A DNA stretch of 7,783 bases, taken from NCBI GenBank assembly GCA_946479185.1, contig CAMLFF010000146.1:1-7783 (forward strand), given 5' to 3'. A program made the translations under genes and the position numbers. Below are positions 1 to 7,251 of the stretch, piece by piece (within the stretch, counting starts at the first letter, position 1; every line of letters starts with the position of its first letter). A model generated the notes under the pieces. It made no database searches. It was not told the origin of the DNA and saw only the letters and a list, made by a program, of their open reading frames with translations. This DNA comes from an uncultured Sphingobium sp. (GTDB lineage: Bacteria > Pseudomonadota > Alphaproteobacteria > Sphingomonadales > Sphingomonadaceae).

Positions 1-131
1 TCCTCCACGATGCGGGCGACGACCTGCTCCTGATCGACCGACCCCACCACCGATTTACGCCACCACCGATAGAAGGGCACATGATCCCAGCGCCGCGTCG
101 CGATGGGGTGCTCAGGGGAGGGGGCGTGCAT
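1..131 (-). CDS. N-terminal fragment of a gene leaving the window, possibly a DUF389-type membrane protein
   Basis: The minus strand opens with ATG at 131-129 and stays open to the window edge, giving 43 complete codons. The product begins MHAPSPEHPIATRRWDHVPF and continues with a tryptophan- and arginine-rich YRWWRKSVVGSVD stretch, then QEQVVARIVEE. The start is backed by a purine-rich AAAGGA (plus-strand 139-144) seven bases upstream. The visible part is a basic, soluble N-terminus with no signal peptide. From memory, a short leader ending in WWR-x-x-VVGSVD before a transmembrane core is seen in DUF389 (TIGR00341) proteins of sphingomonads, which are multi-pass inner-membrane proteins of unknown role. 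That assignment is a recollection from about 20 residues and is tentative; the membrane part lies outside the window. The gene is transcribed away from the AraC gene and nothing ties it functionally to the others. Confidence 0.55.
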   Translation of the reverse strand, partial: MHAPSPEHPIATRRWDHVPFYRWWRKSVVGSVDQEQVVARIVE

Positions 132-337
132 TCTGAAATCCTTTAGCTTTTCAGGCAAAGTGTGATGCAGGTTAAAGACCAATGATGTGGCTTATGAGCA
201 AGCCTATTCTCGCAAAATGCTCGATGGGCGGATCAGCCGCCGCTTCCACCATCGACTCATGCGGGGGGCTGGCTTATTCTATGCATCCAGGAAAGTGACC
301 GTGCGGCACGATGCGGCATCCTGCTCGGGGGAGTTGT
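132..337. promoter_or_regulatory. divergent spacer between the leftward gene and the AraC regulator
   Basis: These 206 bases separate two divergently read genes, so promoters for both should lie here, but I cannot pick a convincing -35/-10 pair for either. It contains the leftward ribosome binding site (139-144), a small inverted repeat GGCGG-ATCAG-CCGCC at 227-241, and a GGGGGAG ribosome binding site (327-333) for the AraC gene. It is somewhat richer in A and T around 140-220 than the flanking genes, as expected of a promoter region. A reading frame at 187-438 overlaps the AraC gene and shows no protein-like features, so I treat it as chance. Confidence 0.4.
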
Positions 338-1258
338 ATGTTCGAGAAACAGACGACAGGATCGGTTCGCTCCGGAGACAGGTTGGCCTATTGGAACGAC
401 CTGGTGGCGACGCTTTTCCCCGGCATGACGGTGGATAGCCAGCGCGAGATCGACGCGAGCTGGACGGCCTGTCGGCTCGGCGATTATGGGCTCAGCCTTG
501 CCAAATCCGAACGCGCGAGCGTGCGGCGCTGGGCAAATGGCAGCCCGAGTGACACAGGCGATCGCGGATTGATCCATTTCCAATGGGAGGGCTTCAGCGC
601 GACGGAGCAGGGGGGGCGCAGCGCTGCTTTGTTCTCGGGCGATATGACATTCTGCTCCCCTGCCGAGCCCTACAGCATCGAAATATCTGAGCGGAATGCG
701 ATGTTCGTCATCGATTTCCCCTGGGCTGCGCTGGAGGCCCATGGCGCACGGCCGGGGCTGGTACTGCGGCACCAATTGCCATCGGTTGGCGTGTTGCGCG
801 CCTTCGTCGCATCCATTTTCGCGCAACGCTGGAACGGCCCGATGAGCGCGAGCGAGAGCGAGGCGATGGCCGATGTGTTGCAGCGCCTGCTCGTAAATGC
901 GCTTTGCTACCGGCCCGAGGAGGCGCAACCGACCGCGCTGCGCGAGCGGCTGCTGGCTTTCGTGGAGGAAAATCTCGGCAATGGGGCATTGCGCACCGGA
1001 TCATTGGCTCAGGGTCTGGGCGTAACAGCGAGGGAGGTGCAGCTGACCTTTGCGGAAATGGCGACCACGGCGGGCGACTATATCAATGGCCGCCGCCTGG
1101 CGCTGGCGGCGCACCGCCTGCGTGATGAACAGCGGGGCGCATCGCTGAGCGATCTGGCCTATGAGCTGGGCTTTGCCGACGCCGCGCACTTCAGTCGCCG
1201 CTTCCGCGAGCGCTTTGGCGAACCGCCCAGCGCCTATGCTGCGCGCTTTCGCGCTTAG
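338..1258 (+). CDS. AraC-family transcriptional regulator
   Basis: This is a 306-residue cytoplasmic DNA-binding regulator. The C-terminal ~100 residues form the AraC double helix-turn-helix. The second helix-turn-helix is clear from about residue 270, with LSDLAYELGFADAAHFSRRF followed by RERFGEPPSAYA, the family's signature spacing. The first helix (around LAQGLGVTAREVQLTF) is more divergent. The N-terminal ~175 residues, beginning DRLAYWNDLVATLFPG, resemble the AraC-binding-like domain (PF14525 type) of FeaR-like regulators, which often sense aromatic compounds or aldehydes; this subgroup call is inference. I prefer ATG 338 over the in-frame ATG at 311 because GGGGGAG sits seven bases upstream of 338, while 311 has no well-placed ribosome binding site. 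It lies directly upstream of, and on the same strand as, the receptor-dehydrogenase pair, which it most likely activates in response to their substrate. The length is normal for the family and it appears intact. Confidence 0.9.
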   Translation: MFEKQTTGSVRSGDRLAYWNDLVATLFPGMTVDSQREIDASWTACRLGDYGLSLAKSERASVRRWANGSPSDTGDRGLIHFQWEGFSATEQGGRSAALFSGDMTFCSPAEPYSIEISERNAMFVIDFPWAALEAHGARPGLVLRHQLPSVGVLRAFVASIFAQRWNGPMSASESEAMADVLQRLLVNALCYRPEEAQPTALRERLLAFVEENLGNGALRTGSLAQGLGVTAREVQLTFAEMATTAGDYINGRRLALAAHRLRDEQRGASLSDLAYELGFADAAHFSRRFRERFGEPPSAYAARFRA

Positions 1259-1368
1259 CCGTTCGTTCAAGTCAAATGCCGCCGGGCGTGCAAGACAGCG
1301 CGGGCGCCAGCGCATAACGGTTCCTCAAAGCGAGGCGGGACATCCGCTATTTCGGGAGAGGAAAAACC
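1259..1368 (+). promoter_or_regulatory. leader between the AraC gene and the TonB receptor gene
   Basis: These 110 bases probably carry the promoter and AraC-responsive site of the receptor-dehydrogenase pair. A strong ribosome binding site, GGGAGAGG at 1354-1361, lies seven bases before the receptor ATG. I see no clear intrinsic terminator for the AraC gene, so read-through from it is possible, and no confident -35/-10 pair or repeated AraC half-sites. A purine-rich stretch runs from 1331 to 1340. Confidence 0.4.
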
Positions 1369-4008
1369 ATGCGCAATCACTTTCTTATATCCACCGCTGC
1401 GGCTGCCCTGTTGGTGGTGTCGCCGGTCATGGCTCAGGAAGCCAACACGCAGACGAGTGATGACTCCGGCATCGCCGAGATCGTCGTGACGGCCCAGAAG
1501 CGCGACCAGAGCGTGCAGGATGTGCCAATCGCCATCTCCGCATTTGGCGGCGCTGCGTTGCAGGAGCGCGCCGTGACCGATGTGTCATCGCTCGGTGCGC
1601 TGGCGCCTAACGTGAATCTGGATGGCGGCACGCCATTCTCCGGCTCGTCCGCCGTGCTTTCCGCCACGATCCGCGGCATCGGATCGGATGACTTCGCGTT
1701 CAATATTGATCCCGGCGTCGGCATCTATCTTGATGGCGTGTATCTGGCCCGCACCGTAGGCGCGAACCAGGATCTACCCGATGTCGAGCGGATCGAAGTG
1801 CTCAAGGGGCCGCAGGGCACGCTGTTCGGTCGCAACACAATCGGCGGCGCGGTGTCCATTGTCACGCACACGCCGGGCGATACCTTCCGCATCGTCGGCG
1901 ACCTCACGACGGGTAGCTATGATCTGCTCAAGGCCCGCGTGACGGCGGACATTCCGCTGGCCGAGGGTCTCACCTCGTCGATCACGGGCGCCATCACCAG
2001 CCGCTCGGGTTTCCAGCGTCGTGTCCGTTATGACGGCACGGCTGCGGAACGGCAGGCAATTGCCAATTCCGATCCCTACCTCGCATTCAACCATGCCGAT
2101 TATGGAACATCCTCGCGCCAAAGCGGCGACAACAGCATGAGCCTGCGCGGCAAGCTGCACTGGGACAATGGAAGCAGCGTCCGCGCGACGCTGACGGGCG
2201 ACTATACACGCCAGAATTCCCCGGCGCAGAACAGTTCGCTGATCGGCGTGTCCTTCCCGGCCGGGCCGTTTGCACCCACCAATCCTCTGCCTGGCACGGG
2301 CATCAATCCCGTCGCTCCGGTGGGTGGCGTTCTCTACGGCGGCCTGTATAATTTCTGCATCAACAGCACCCCCGGCGACATTGCAGCGCGCGGCGCGACG
2401 GCGATTTGCGGTGCGCGTGGCACCAGCGTCAATCCCGGTGGCTTGCTCGCGCCGCTTGCGGGCGTGAATGTCGATGGCAATCCGAACAATGATCGCTTGG
2501 CCTGGGATGGGCGGTTCATCACGGGCGATCCTGACAAGAGTTATGCGACCGGCCCATCGTTCAACGATCTCAAGGCTTGGGGCGTATCGGGCAATGTCGA
2601 GTTCGACGTGACCGATGGCATCATGGTGCGATCAATCACGGCCTATCGCGGCACCAATTGGGCCGCCGGCACGGATGTCGACGGTTCGCCGCTGAGCATG
2701 CTGGAGCTCTCCTTCACCCAGAATCAGGAGCAGTTCAGCCAGGAAGTGCAGCTGCTTGGCAGCAATCTGCTCGATAATCGCCTGAACTTCGTCGTCGGCG
2801 CTTACTACTTCCAGGAGAAGGGCGATCTGCACGACTATGTGATCTTCGACGAAGGTCTGTTGCAGGTCGATGGCCCCAACAAGTTTGATACGGATAATAT
2901 CGCGCTGTTCGGCCAATTCGATTTCCGTCCTGTAGAGTGGATCGGCATCACCATCGGCGGCCGTTACACCAAGGAGACCAAGGAATTTGAGGGCGGTCAG
3001 CAGGATCTGAACGGCGGCAATTACAAGCTGTTCGGCTGCGGCAACGGCGCGGGGACCATCTTCCCCTTCGGCGACTTCCCGCTGGCGCCGCCGCAGGCCG
3101 CAGGTGGACCGCCTTGCTTTGCCGCGCTTTCCTTCCCCGATCCGACCAATCCGGTTCAGGTCTATGTGCCGGGCGTCAACCGCAAGACCTTTACGAACTT
3201 CTCGCCCAAGATCGGCGTGCAGCTGCATCCAACCGAACATATCATGGTCTATGGTAGCTATTCGGAAGGGTATAAGACCGGCGGCTGGACGACGCGGCTG
3301 ACCAACCCGCAAGGCAATGTCGCGCCCGACTTTGATGAGGAAGTGGCAAAGACTTGGGAAATCGGCTTCAAGTCGACCTTGCTCGATCGCCATTTGCAGA
3401 TCAACGCTGCGGCCTTCACGACCGATTATCAGGATGTGCAGCTCAATCAGCAGGTTGGCACGTCACCCACAATCGACAATGCGGGCACCGCGCGCATCAA
3501 GGGCTTCGAGCTGGAAGCGATTGTGATGCCAATGTCTGGCCTGACGATCAATGCTTCGCTTGGCTATCTGGATGCGACCTTCACGACGCTTTCGGCCAGC
3601 GTGTCTCAGCCATCGGTCGCAGGGCCGATCCCCGGCCTGCGCGAAGGGGCGGTGGTTGGCGGGCAATTGCCCAAAACGTCCAAATGGTCGCTGAACATCA
3701 GTCCGCGCTATGAGCTGGACCTCTCCAATGGCGGATCGATCGTTCTGCTCGCGGACTGGTCTTACAAGAGCGCGGTTTGGAACGAGGTTGCGCGTTACCT
3801 GCCCTTGCGGCGTCCGGCAGTGCATATGGTCAATGCCAGCATTTCATATCGCGAGCCAAGCGGCCGCTGGGATCTGACGGTTGGCGGCACGAACCTGACC
3901 GACGAGCGCTATCTGGTCTCGGGCGGGGCGAATGATGCGGCAGGCGTGTACTTCGGCAGCTATAACCGGCCGAGCGAATGGTATGCGCGTCTCGGGTTTA
4001 AATTCTGA
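1369..4008 (+). CDS. TonB-dependent outer-membrane receptor
   Basis: This 879-residue outer-membrane receptor would import a ligand using energy passed from TonB-ExbB-ExbD. Residues 1-22 form a signal peptide (basic start, hydrophobic AAAALLVV core, cleavage after VMA at A22). The mature N-terminus carries a TonB-box-like EIVVTAQ at residues 37-43. The plug domain (PF07715) follows, with its conserved VERIEVLKGPQGTLFGRNT segment from residue 139. The rest is the beta-barrel (PF00593), including the late YSEGYKTGGW strand signature, and it ends in LGFKF with the C-terminal phenylalanine needed for barrel assembly. There is no N-terminal secretin-like STN domain, so it is not a signalling transducer of the FecA kind. 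Four cysteines lie in two close pairs (C330/C347 and C557/C583) in glycine- and proline-rich stretches that look like external loops, suggesting disulfides. The ligand cannot be read from sequence; AraC and alcohol dehydrogenase neighbours favour a small aromatic or terpenoid compound over iron, but this is inference. Confidence 0.95.
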   Translation: MRNHFLISTAAAALLVVSPVMAQEANTQTSDDSGIAEIVVTAQKRDQSVQDVPIAISAFGGAALQERAVTDVSSLGALAPNVNLDGGTPFSGSSAVLSATIRGIGSDDFAFNIDPGVGIYLDGVYLARTVGANQDLPDVERIEVLKGPQGTLFGRNTIGGAVSIVTHTPGDTFRIVGDLTTGSYDLLKARVTADIPLAEGLTSSITGAITSRSGFQRRVRYDGTAAERQAIANSDPYLAFNHADYGTSSRQSGDNSMSLRGKLHWDNGSSVRATLTGDYTRQNSPAQNSSLIGVSFPAGPFAPTNPLPGTGINPVAPVGGVLYGGLYNFCINSTPGDIAARGATAICGARGTSVNPGGLLAPLAGVNVDGNPNNDRLAWDGRFITGDPDKSYATGPSFNDLKAWGVSGNVEFDVTDGIMVRSITAYRGTNWAAGTDVDGSPLSMLELSFTQNQEQFSQEVQLLGSNLLDNRLNFVVGAYYFQEKGDLHDYVIFDEGLLQVDGPNKFDTDNIALFGQFDFRPVEWIGITIGGRYTKETKEFEGGQQDLNGGNYKLFGCGNGAGTIFPFGDFPLAPPQAAGGPPCFAALSFPDPTNPVQVYVPGVNRKTFTNFSPKIGVQLHPTEHIMVYGSYSEGYKTGGWTTRLTNPQGNVAPDFDEEVAKTWEIGFKSTLLDRHLQINAAAFTTDYQDVQLNQQVGTSPTIDNAGTARIKGFELEAIVMPMSGLTINASLGYLDATFTTLSASVSQPSVAGPIPGLREGAVVGGQLPKTSKWSLNISPRYELDLSNGGSIVLLADWSYKSAVWNEVARYLPLRRPAVHMVNASISYREPSGRWDLTVGGTNLTDERYLVSGGANDAAGVYFGSYNRPSEWYARLGFKF

Positions 4009-4010
4009 TG
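4006..4010 (+). other. translational coupling junction TGATG
   Basis: The receptor stop codon TGA (4006-4008) shares its last base with the dehydrogenase ATG (4008-4010). The preceding bases (GGGTTTAAATTC) contain no good Shine-Dalgarno sequence, so the dehydrogenase is probably translated by ribosomes finishing the receptor gene. This makes the two genes a firm operon. Confidence 0.85.
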
Positions 4011-5099
4011 GGTACGCCGGGGCAGGCCGCCGTGGTGCGGCAAGCGGGCAAAGCGCCCGTGATCGAAGCCGTGACCATTGACGATCCGCGCCCCGGCGAG
4101 GTGCTGGTGAAGTTGGTGGCAACGGGCGTGTGTCACACGGACATGGTGATGCGTGACGGCTATCTGCCGGTGCCGTTGCCGGTGGTGCTTGGGCATGAGG
4201 GGGCCGGGCATGTCGTGGCGGTGGGTGAGGGGGTCACCCACGTCATGGCAGGCGACGCTGTGGTGCTTTCCTTCGCAAGTTGCGGTGCTTGCCCGTCATG
4301 CGCGCAAAAGGAGCCAGCCTATTGCCATGCCTTCTTCCCGCAGAACTTCATCGGTGCGCGGGCAGATGGCTCTACGGCGATTGCCGGGGATGGCGGCCCG
4401 ATCCACAGCCATGTGTTCGGGCAGTCCTCCTTCGCCACCTATGCGATTGCGCAGGCGCGCAACACGGTGAAGGTGGATGCCGATCTGCCGCTGGAGCTGA
4501 TGGGCCCGCTGGGTTGCGGCTTCCTGACCGGGGCAGGGGCCGTGCTGAACGCGCTGGACGTACAGGCCGGGCAAAGCATCGCCGTGCTGGGCACGGGCGC
4601 CGTCGGCATGGCCGCAATCATGGCGGCAAAGATCCGCGGTGCTGCACAAATCTATGCCGTGGATCGTTCGGCAGAGCGGGTGGCCAAGGCGCTCTCAATC
4701 GGCGCGACCAAAGGCGTAGTCGCCGATGGTGCGAGCCTTGCCGAGCATGGTCTGGCCGGGCTTGATCATGTGCTGGACACAACGGGTCATGTGCCGCTGA
4801 TCGAAGAGGCGATCATGACGCTTGGCCCGATGGGGCAGGCAGGCCTGCTCGCCGCCTTTGCGCCCGGCGCGCAGGTGAAGCTTGACGCCAGCTTCGTGAT
4901 GAGTGGCGGGCGGGTCATTCGCGGCATCGTTGAGGGCTCCGCCGATCCGCAACGGTTGATCCCGCATTTGATCGCCTATTGGCGCGAGGGGCGCTTTCCC
5001 TTCGATCAATTGGTGGAATTCTTCCCCTTCGCGGACATCGCACAGGCGATTGCGGCGGGCGAGAGCGGCGCTGTGATCAAGCCGATCGTGCGGATGTGA
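4008..5099 (+). CDS. zinc- and NAD-dependent alcohol dehydrogenase, aryl-alcohol (XylB-like) type
   Basis: This 363-residue medium-chain dehydrogenase should oxidise a primary alcohol to the aldehyde in the cytoplasm with NAD. Catalytic zinc ligands are C42, H63 (in LGHEGAG) and C170 (in GPLGCGF). The structural zinc site is complete: C92, C95, C98 and C106. The nucleotide fold shows G195-T-G197-A-V-G200, and D219 at the end of the next strand favours NAD over NADP. T44 in GVCHTD is the expected proton-relay residue; the position of horse-liver His51 is V47, as I recall also for benzyl-alcohol dehydrogenases of the XylB type, and the CHTDMVMRDG and PVPLPVVLGHEGAG stretches fit that group. Length is normal. 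The ATG overlaps the receptor stop by one base (TGATG) and lacks its own ribosome binding site, so translation should depend on re-initiation after the receptor. The true substrate is unknown; S-(hydroxymethyl)glutathione dehydrogenase is a less likely reading. Confidence 0.9.
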   Translation: MGTPGQAAVVRQAGKAPVIEAVTIDDPRPGEVLVKLVATGVCHTDMVMRDGYLPVPLPVVLGHEGAGHVVAVGEGVTHVMAGDAVVLSFASCGACPSCAQKEPAYCHAFFPQNFIGARADGSTAIAGDGGPIHSHVFGQSSFATYAIAQARNTVKVDADLPLELMGPLGCGFLTGAGAVLNALDVQAGQSIAVLGTGAVGMAAIMAAKIRGAAQIYAVDRSAERVAKALSIGATKGVVADGASLAEHGLAGLDHVLDTTGHVPLIEEAIMTLGPMGQAGLLAAFAPGAQVKLDASFVMSGGRVIRGIVEGSADPQRLIPHLIAYWREGRFPFDQLVEFFPFADIAQAIAAGESGAVIKPIVRM

Positions 5100-5634
5100 T
5101 GAGCGAGCGCCCGTAGAGCGGTGGGTTAGCCGCACACGCTCACCGACAGCCGGGAGCTTTAGGCTCGAACTGATCGCACTTTGTCGGTTGAGGCAAGCAT
5201 GCTGCTCGTCTCAGCGGTGTGACGATCGCTCCGGCTTCACATCACGTCGCGCGGCAGGCGATCCGAAAGTGCGCCAGATTCAGGAGCCGATCGGTCTGCG
5301 TCGTCCCGCAAGCGACCGGATGCGGATTGCGCTTGCTCGGGAATTGGTCCGGACACTTTTGCGGAACGCGGACAAGCACTACGGTCGAAGCCAAATCCGT
5401 TAAGTCACTGTCTTGATTGGTGACCCCGAGGATTATGCATGTCCTTCACCCCGAGGGCAAGATTGAATCCGTAAAATTCGACCTCGCACCGGCAGGGTCA
5501 TAAGTCGACGTGAGGCTTAGTCGGTGAAACGCTGACGAGGACAGTGTTCGCATTGATCTGGAGCGAAAACGATTCCTTCTGAATGGCCGTGATCGAATTC
5601 CGAACATTGATCGTTTGAGCGCGTGGCGTAAGGT
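5100..5634. other. long gap without a convincing gene
   Basis: This stretch between the dehydrogenase and the sulfatase contains only short open frames (for example 5188-5403 and 5219-5416, plus strand) with arginine- and serine-rich translations that match nothing I recognise and no good ribosome binding sites. A 22-codon frame at 5435-5503 begins MHVLHPEGKIESVKFDLAPA, and the same frame is open again from 5528 into the sulfatase gene, reading RKRFLLNGRDRIPNIDRLSA at about 5564-5623. This may be decayed coding sequence, but I cannot name a parent family. A direct repeat ACCCCGAGG occurs at 5423-5431 and 5448-5456. Small weak stems follow the dehydrogenase stop (GAGCG at 5116-5120 with CGCTC at 5137-5141), but no U-tract terminator is present. 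No tRNA, transposase or inverted terminal repeat was seen. Confidence 0.5.
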
Positions 5635-5635
5635 A

Positions 5636-5662
5636 TGGACAGCGCTGTCAAACACAGATTAT
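5636..5662 (+). promoter_or_regulatory. weak sigma-70 promoter candidate for the sulfatase
   Basis: TGGACA (5636-5641) matches the -35 consensus at five of six bases, and GATTAT (5657-5662) matches the -10 at four of six. The 15-base spacing is short, and TTATGT two bases further on would give 17 but matches less well. It is offered because it overlaps the palindrome at 5638-5649. Confidence 0.25.
5638..5649. promoter_or_regulatory. LacI-type operator candidate upstream of the sulfatase
   Basis: GACAGCGCTGTC is a perfect 12-base palindrome centred on AGCGCT, the core shape of operators bound by LacI-family sugar repressors in Proteobacteria. Its right end lies 46 bases before the sulfatase GTG. 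It overlaps a possible -35 TGGACA (5636-5641), so a bound protein would block transcription. No LacI-family gene is inside the window, so the regulator is unknown; the call rests on palindrome form and position only. Confidence 0.5.
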
Positions 5663-5680
5663 GTGCGGGTTGCAAACTTT

Positions 5681-5698
5681 GGAGGAGAAGAAGACGTG
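5681..5698 (+). promoter_or_regulatory. ribosome binding site deciding a GTG start for the sulfatase
   Basis: GGAGGA at 5681-5686 stands nine bases before GTG 5696-5698. Starting there gives a protein that begins directly with a basic n-region and signal peptide, whereas the longer frame from TTG 5615 would bury the signal peptide 27 residues in and has no ribosome binding site of this quality. Confidence 0.75.
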
Positions 5699-7180
5699 AA
5701 GAGGCATGGGCCAAGACATCCGAAACTTGGCATGTGGCTGGCTGCGTCATTGCTTTACACTGCTGCACCACTTGCAGCCCGACTACCCCAAACCGTAGAG
5801 GCCGGGCCTGTAGCGGCAAAACCGCGCATGAATGTGCTGTTCCTCATCGCGGACGATCTCAACACCCGGATGAATGCCACGGGCTTCAAGGAAGTGCGCA
5901 CGCCCAATATCGATAAGTTGGCGGCCAGCGGCGTCAACTTTGCAAACGCTTATAGCCAGTTTCCCTGGTGCGGGCCGAGCCGTGCGTCCTTTCTCACAGG
6001 TCTTCGTCCCGACACGATCAAAGTCTTTAATCTGCAGGCCAAATTTCGCGACAATGTCCCGAGTGTCGTGACGCTCCCGCAATATTTCCGTGAGAATGGC
6101 TATCGATCGGTGCGGGTCGGCAAGATCTTCCATCAGGGGGTGCCGGGCGATATTGGCACCAGCGGGCCGGATGATCCGCAATCCTGGGATGAAGTCGTCA
6201 ATCCAAAGGGCCGGGACAAGATTAACGAGCGCGATGGTCGTTTGACGTTCGTGACGCCGGTGGCCGACCGCGCGCCGCTTGGCGGGGCAATGACGTATCT
6301 GGCCGATGAGGGCCCGGATGAAGAGCAGACGGACGGCATCGTCGCCAGCGAGACGATCCGGCTGCTTGAAGAAAATCGTGGGCGGCCCTTCTTTCTGGCT
6401 GCGGGCTTCTACCGCCCGCATGTGCCCGAAATCGCGCCCAAGAAATATTTCGACATGTATCCGCTCGACAAGATCAGTTGGAAACCGGCGACCCAGGCCG
6501 AACTTGATAACGTCAATCCGCTCGCGCGTGGCGGACGGGGCTACCCCCGCGATAAATTGCCTGTCGAGGGACAACGCGAATTTGTGCGCAGCTATTATGC
6601 CGCGACGACGTTCATGGACGCGCAGGTCGGACGCGTGCTCGACTCGCTCAAGCGGCTGGGGCTGGACAAGAATACGATCGTCGTTTTCACCAGCGATCAT
6701 GGTTATGCCCTTGGTGAGCACGGGCAATATATGAAGCAGATGTTGTGGGAGCCGGTTGCTCGCGTGCCGCTGATCATCAGTGCGCCGGGTCTGGATGGCA
6801 AGCGTCTCACGTCTCGCCGGATGGTGGAGATGATCGACATCTACCCGACGCTGGCTGACCTTGCCGGCTTGCCGCCGCCGCCCAAGGTTGAAGGCCGCAG
6901 CCTCAAGCCGCTTATCAAAGACCCTGCCGCGAGAGGCTGGACCGACGTTGCGCATAGCCAGGTCACCGGTGGCCGCAGCGTGCGCGTGCCCGGCTGGCGC
7001 TACACGGAGTGGCATGATGGAGAAGGCGGTGCGGAGCTTTATGACGAAAAGCGCGACCCGCGTGAACTTAACAATCTGGCCAGTCAGCCTAAATATGCCA
7101 GGTTGGTGGCGCGGCTCAAAGCCATGATGCCCAAGATTTCATCGGGACGGCAAAGCGCGGGCAGCGGCAAGGGCGAGTGA
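5696..7180 (+). CDS. exported type I sulfatase, iduronate-2-sulfatase-like
   Basis: This 494-residue (from GTG) enzyme should hydrolyse a sulfate ester in the periplasm. The N-terminus (KRHGPRHPK, then LGMWLAASLLYTAAPLA) is a signal peptide, with cleavage likely near residues 27-36. The formylglycine motif is intact: C92-G-P-S-R96 followed by ASFLTG, so C92 must be converted by a formylglycine-generating enzyme encoded elsewhere. Calcium ligands D53 and D54 (NVLFLIADDLN), D334 and H335 (FTSDHGYALGEHG), and the catalytic or substrate-contact residues K143/H146 (GKIFH), H242 (FYRPHVP) and K347 are all present; this set and spacing match iduronate-2-sulfatases (S1_7-like). The C-terminal part (AELYDEKRDPRELNNLA region) is the usual sulfatase small domain. 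Bacterial members act on sulfated polysaccharides or glycosides, so the mammalian substrate should not be assumed. A LacI-type palindrome precedes it, and a GH3 gene converges on it. Confidence 0.92.
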   Translation: MKRHGPRHPKLGMWLAASLLYTAAPLAARLPQTVEAGPVAAKPRMNVLFLIADDLNTRMNATGFKEVRTPNIDKLAASGVNFANAYSQFPWCGPSRASFLTGLRPDTIKVFNLQAKFRDNVPSVVTLPQYFRENGYRSVRVGKIFHQGVPGDIGTSGPDDPQSWDEVVNPKGRDKINERDGRLTFVTPVADRAPLGGAMTYLADEGPDEEQTDGIVASETIRLLEENRGRPFFLAAGFYRPHVPEIAPKKYFDMYPLDKISWKPATQAELDNVNPLARGGRGYPRDKLPVEGQREFVRSYYAATTFMDAQVGRVLDSLKRLGLDKNTIVVFTSDHGYALGEHGQYMKQMLWEPVARVPLIISAPGLDGKRLTSRRMVEMIDIYPTLADLAGLPPPPKVEGRSLKPLIKDPAARGWTDVAHSQVTGGRSVRVPGWRYTEWHDGEGGAELYDEKRDPRELNNLASQPKYARLVARLKAMMPKISSGRQSAGSGKGE

Positions 7181-7230
7181 AGCTTGGCAGGCGCTGAGCA
7201 GCTTGGCTTCGGTCAACCGCCGCGCCTGTT

Positions 7231-7251
7231 ATCGATCGAGTGAGGATCGAT
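7231..7251. repeat. 7-bp inverted repeat overlapping the larger hairpin
   Basis: ATCGATC (7231-7237) and GATCGAT (7245-7251) are perfect reverse complements around GAGTGAG. The right arm shares 7249-7251 with the left arm of the 13-bp repeat, so the two hairpins cannot both form completely. Confidence 0.4.

Noticed and set aside
196..222. GAGCA and TGCTC inverted half-sites 17 bases apart upstream of the AraC gene.
   Set aside because: Only five bases per arm and no second copy; too weak to call an operator.
617..626. GCAGCGCTGC palindrome with the same AGCGCT core.
   Set aside because: It lies inside the AraC coding sequence and is explained by codons; there is no promoter context.
257..928. 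Long minus-strand open frame (223 codons) opposite the AraC gene.
   Set aside because: It is the antisense shadow of a well-supported gene in high-GC DNA; no motif and no ribosome binding site.
1294..1305. GACAGCGCGGGC before the receptor gene resembles the operator at 5638-5649 (10 of 12 bases).
   Set aside because: The right half does not complete the palindrome, and the GC-rich context makes such a match likely by chance.
2632..3393. 253-codon minus-strand open frame inside the receptor gene.
   Set aside because: It is a shadow of the receptor beta-barrel codons with no independent features.
5423..5456. Direct repeat ACCCCGAGG as the start of a CRISPR-like or iteron array.
   Set aside because: Only two copies of nine bases, no further units and no regular spacing.
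5615..5695. TTG start extending the sulfatase by 27 residues.
   Set aside because: It would place the signal peptide internally, runs through the putative operator, and has a weaker ribosome binding site than GTG 5696.
5783..7015. 410-codon minus-strand open frame opposite the sulfatase.
   Set aside because: The plus frame has all sulfatase catalytic motifs; the opposite frame is histidine/arginine-rich, with no recognisable domain, as expected of an antisense shadow.
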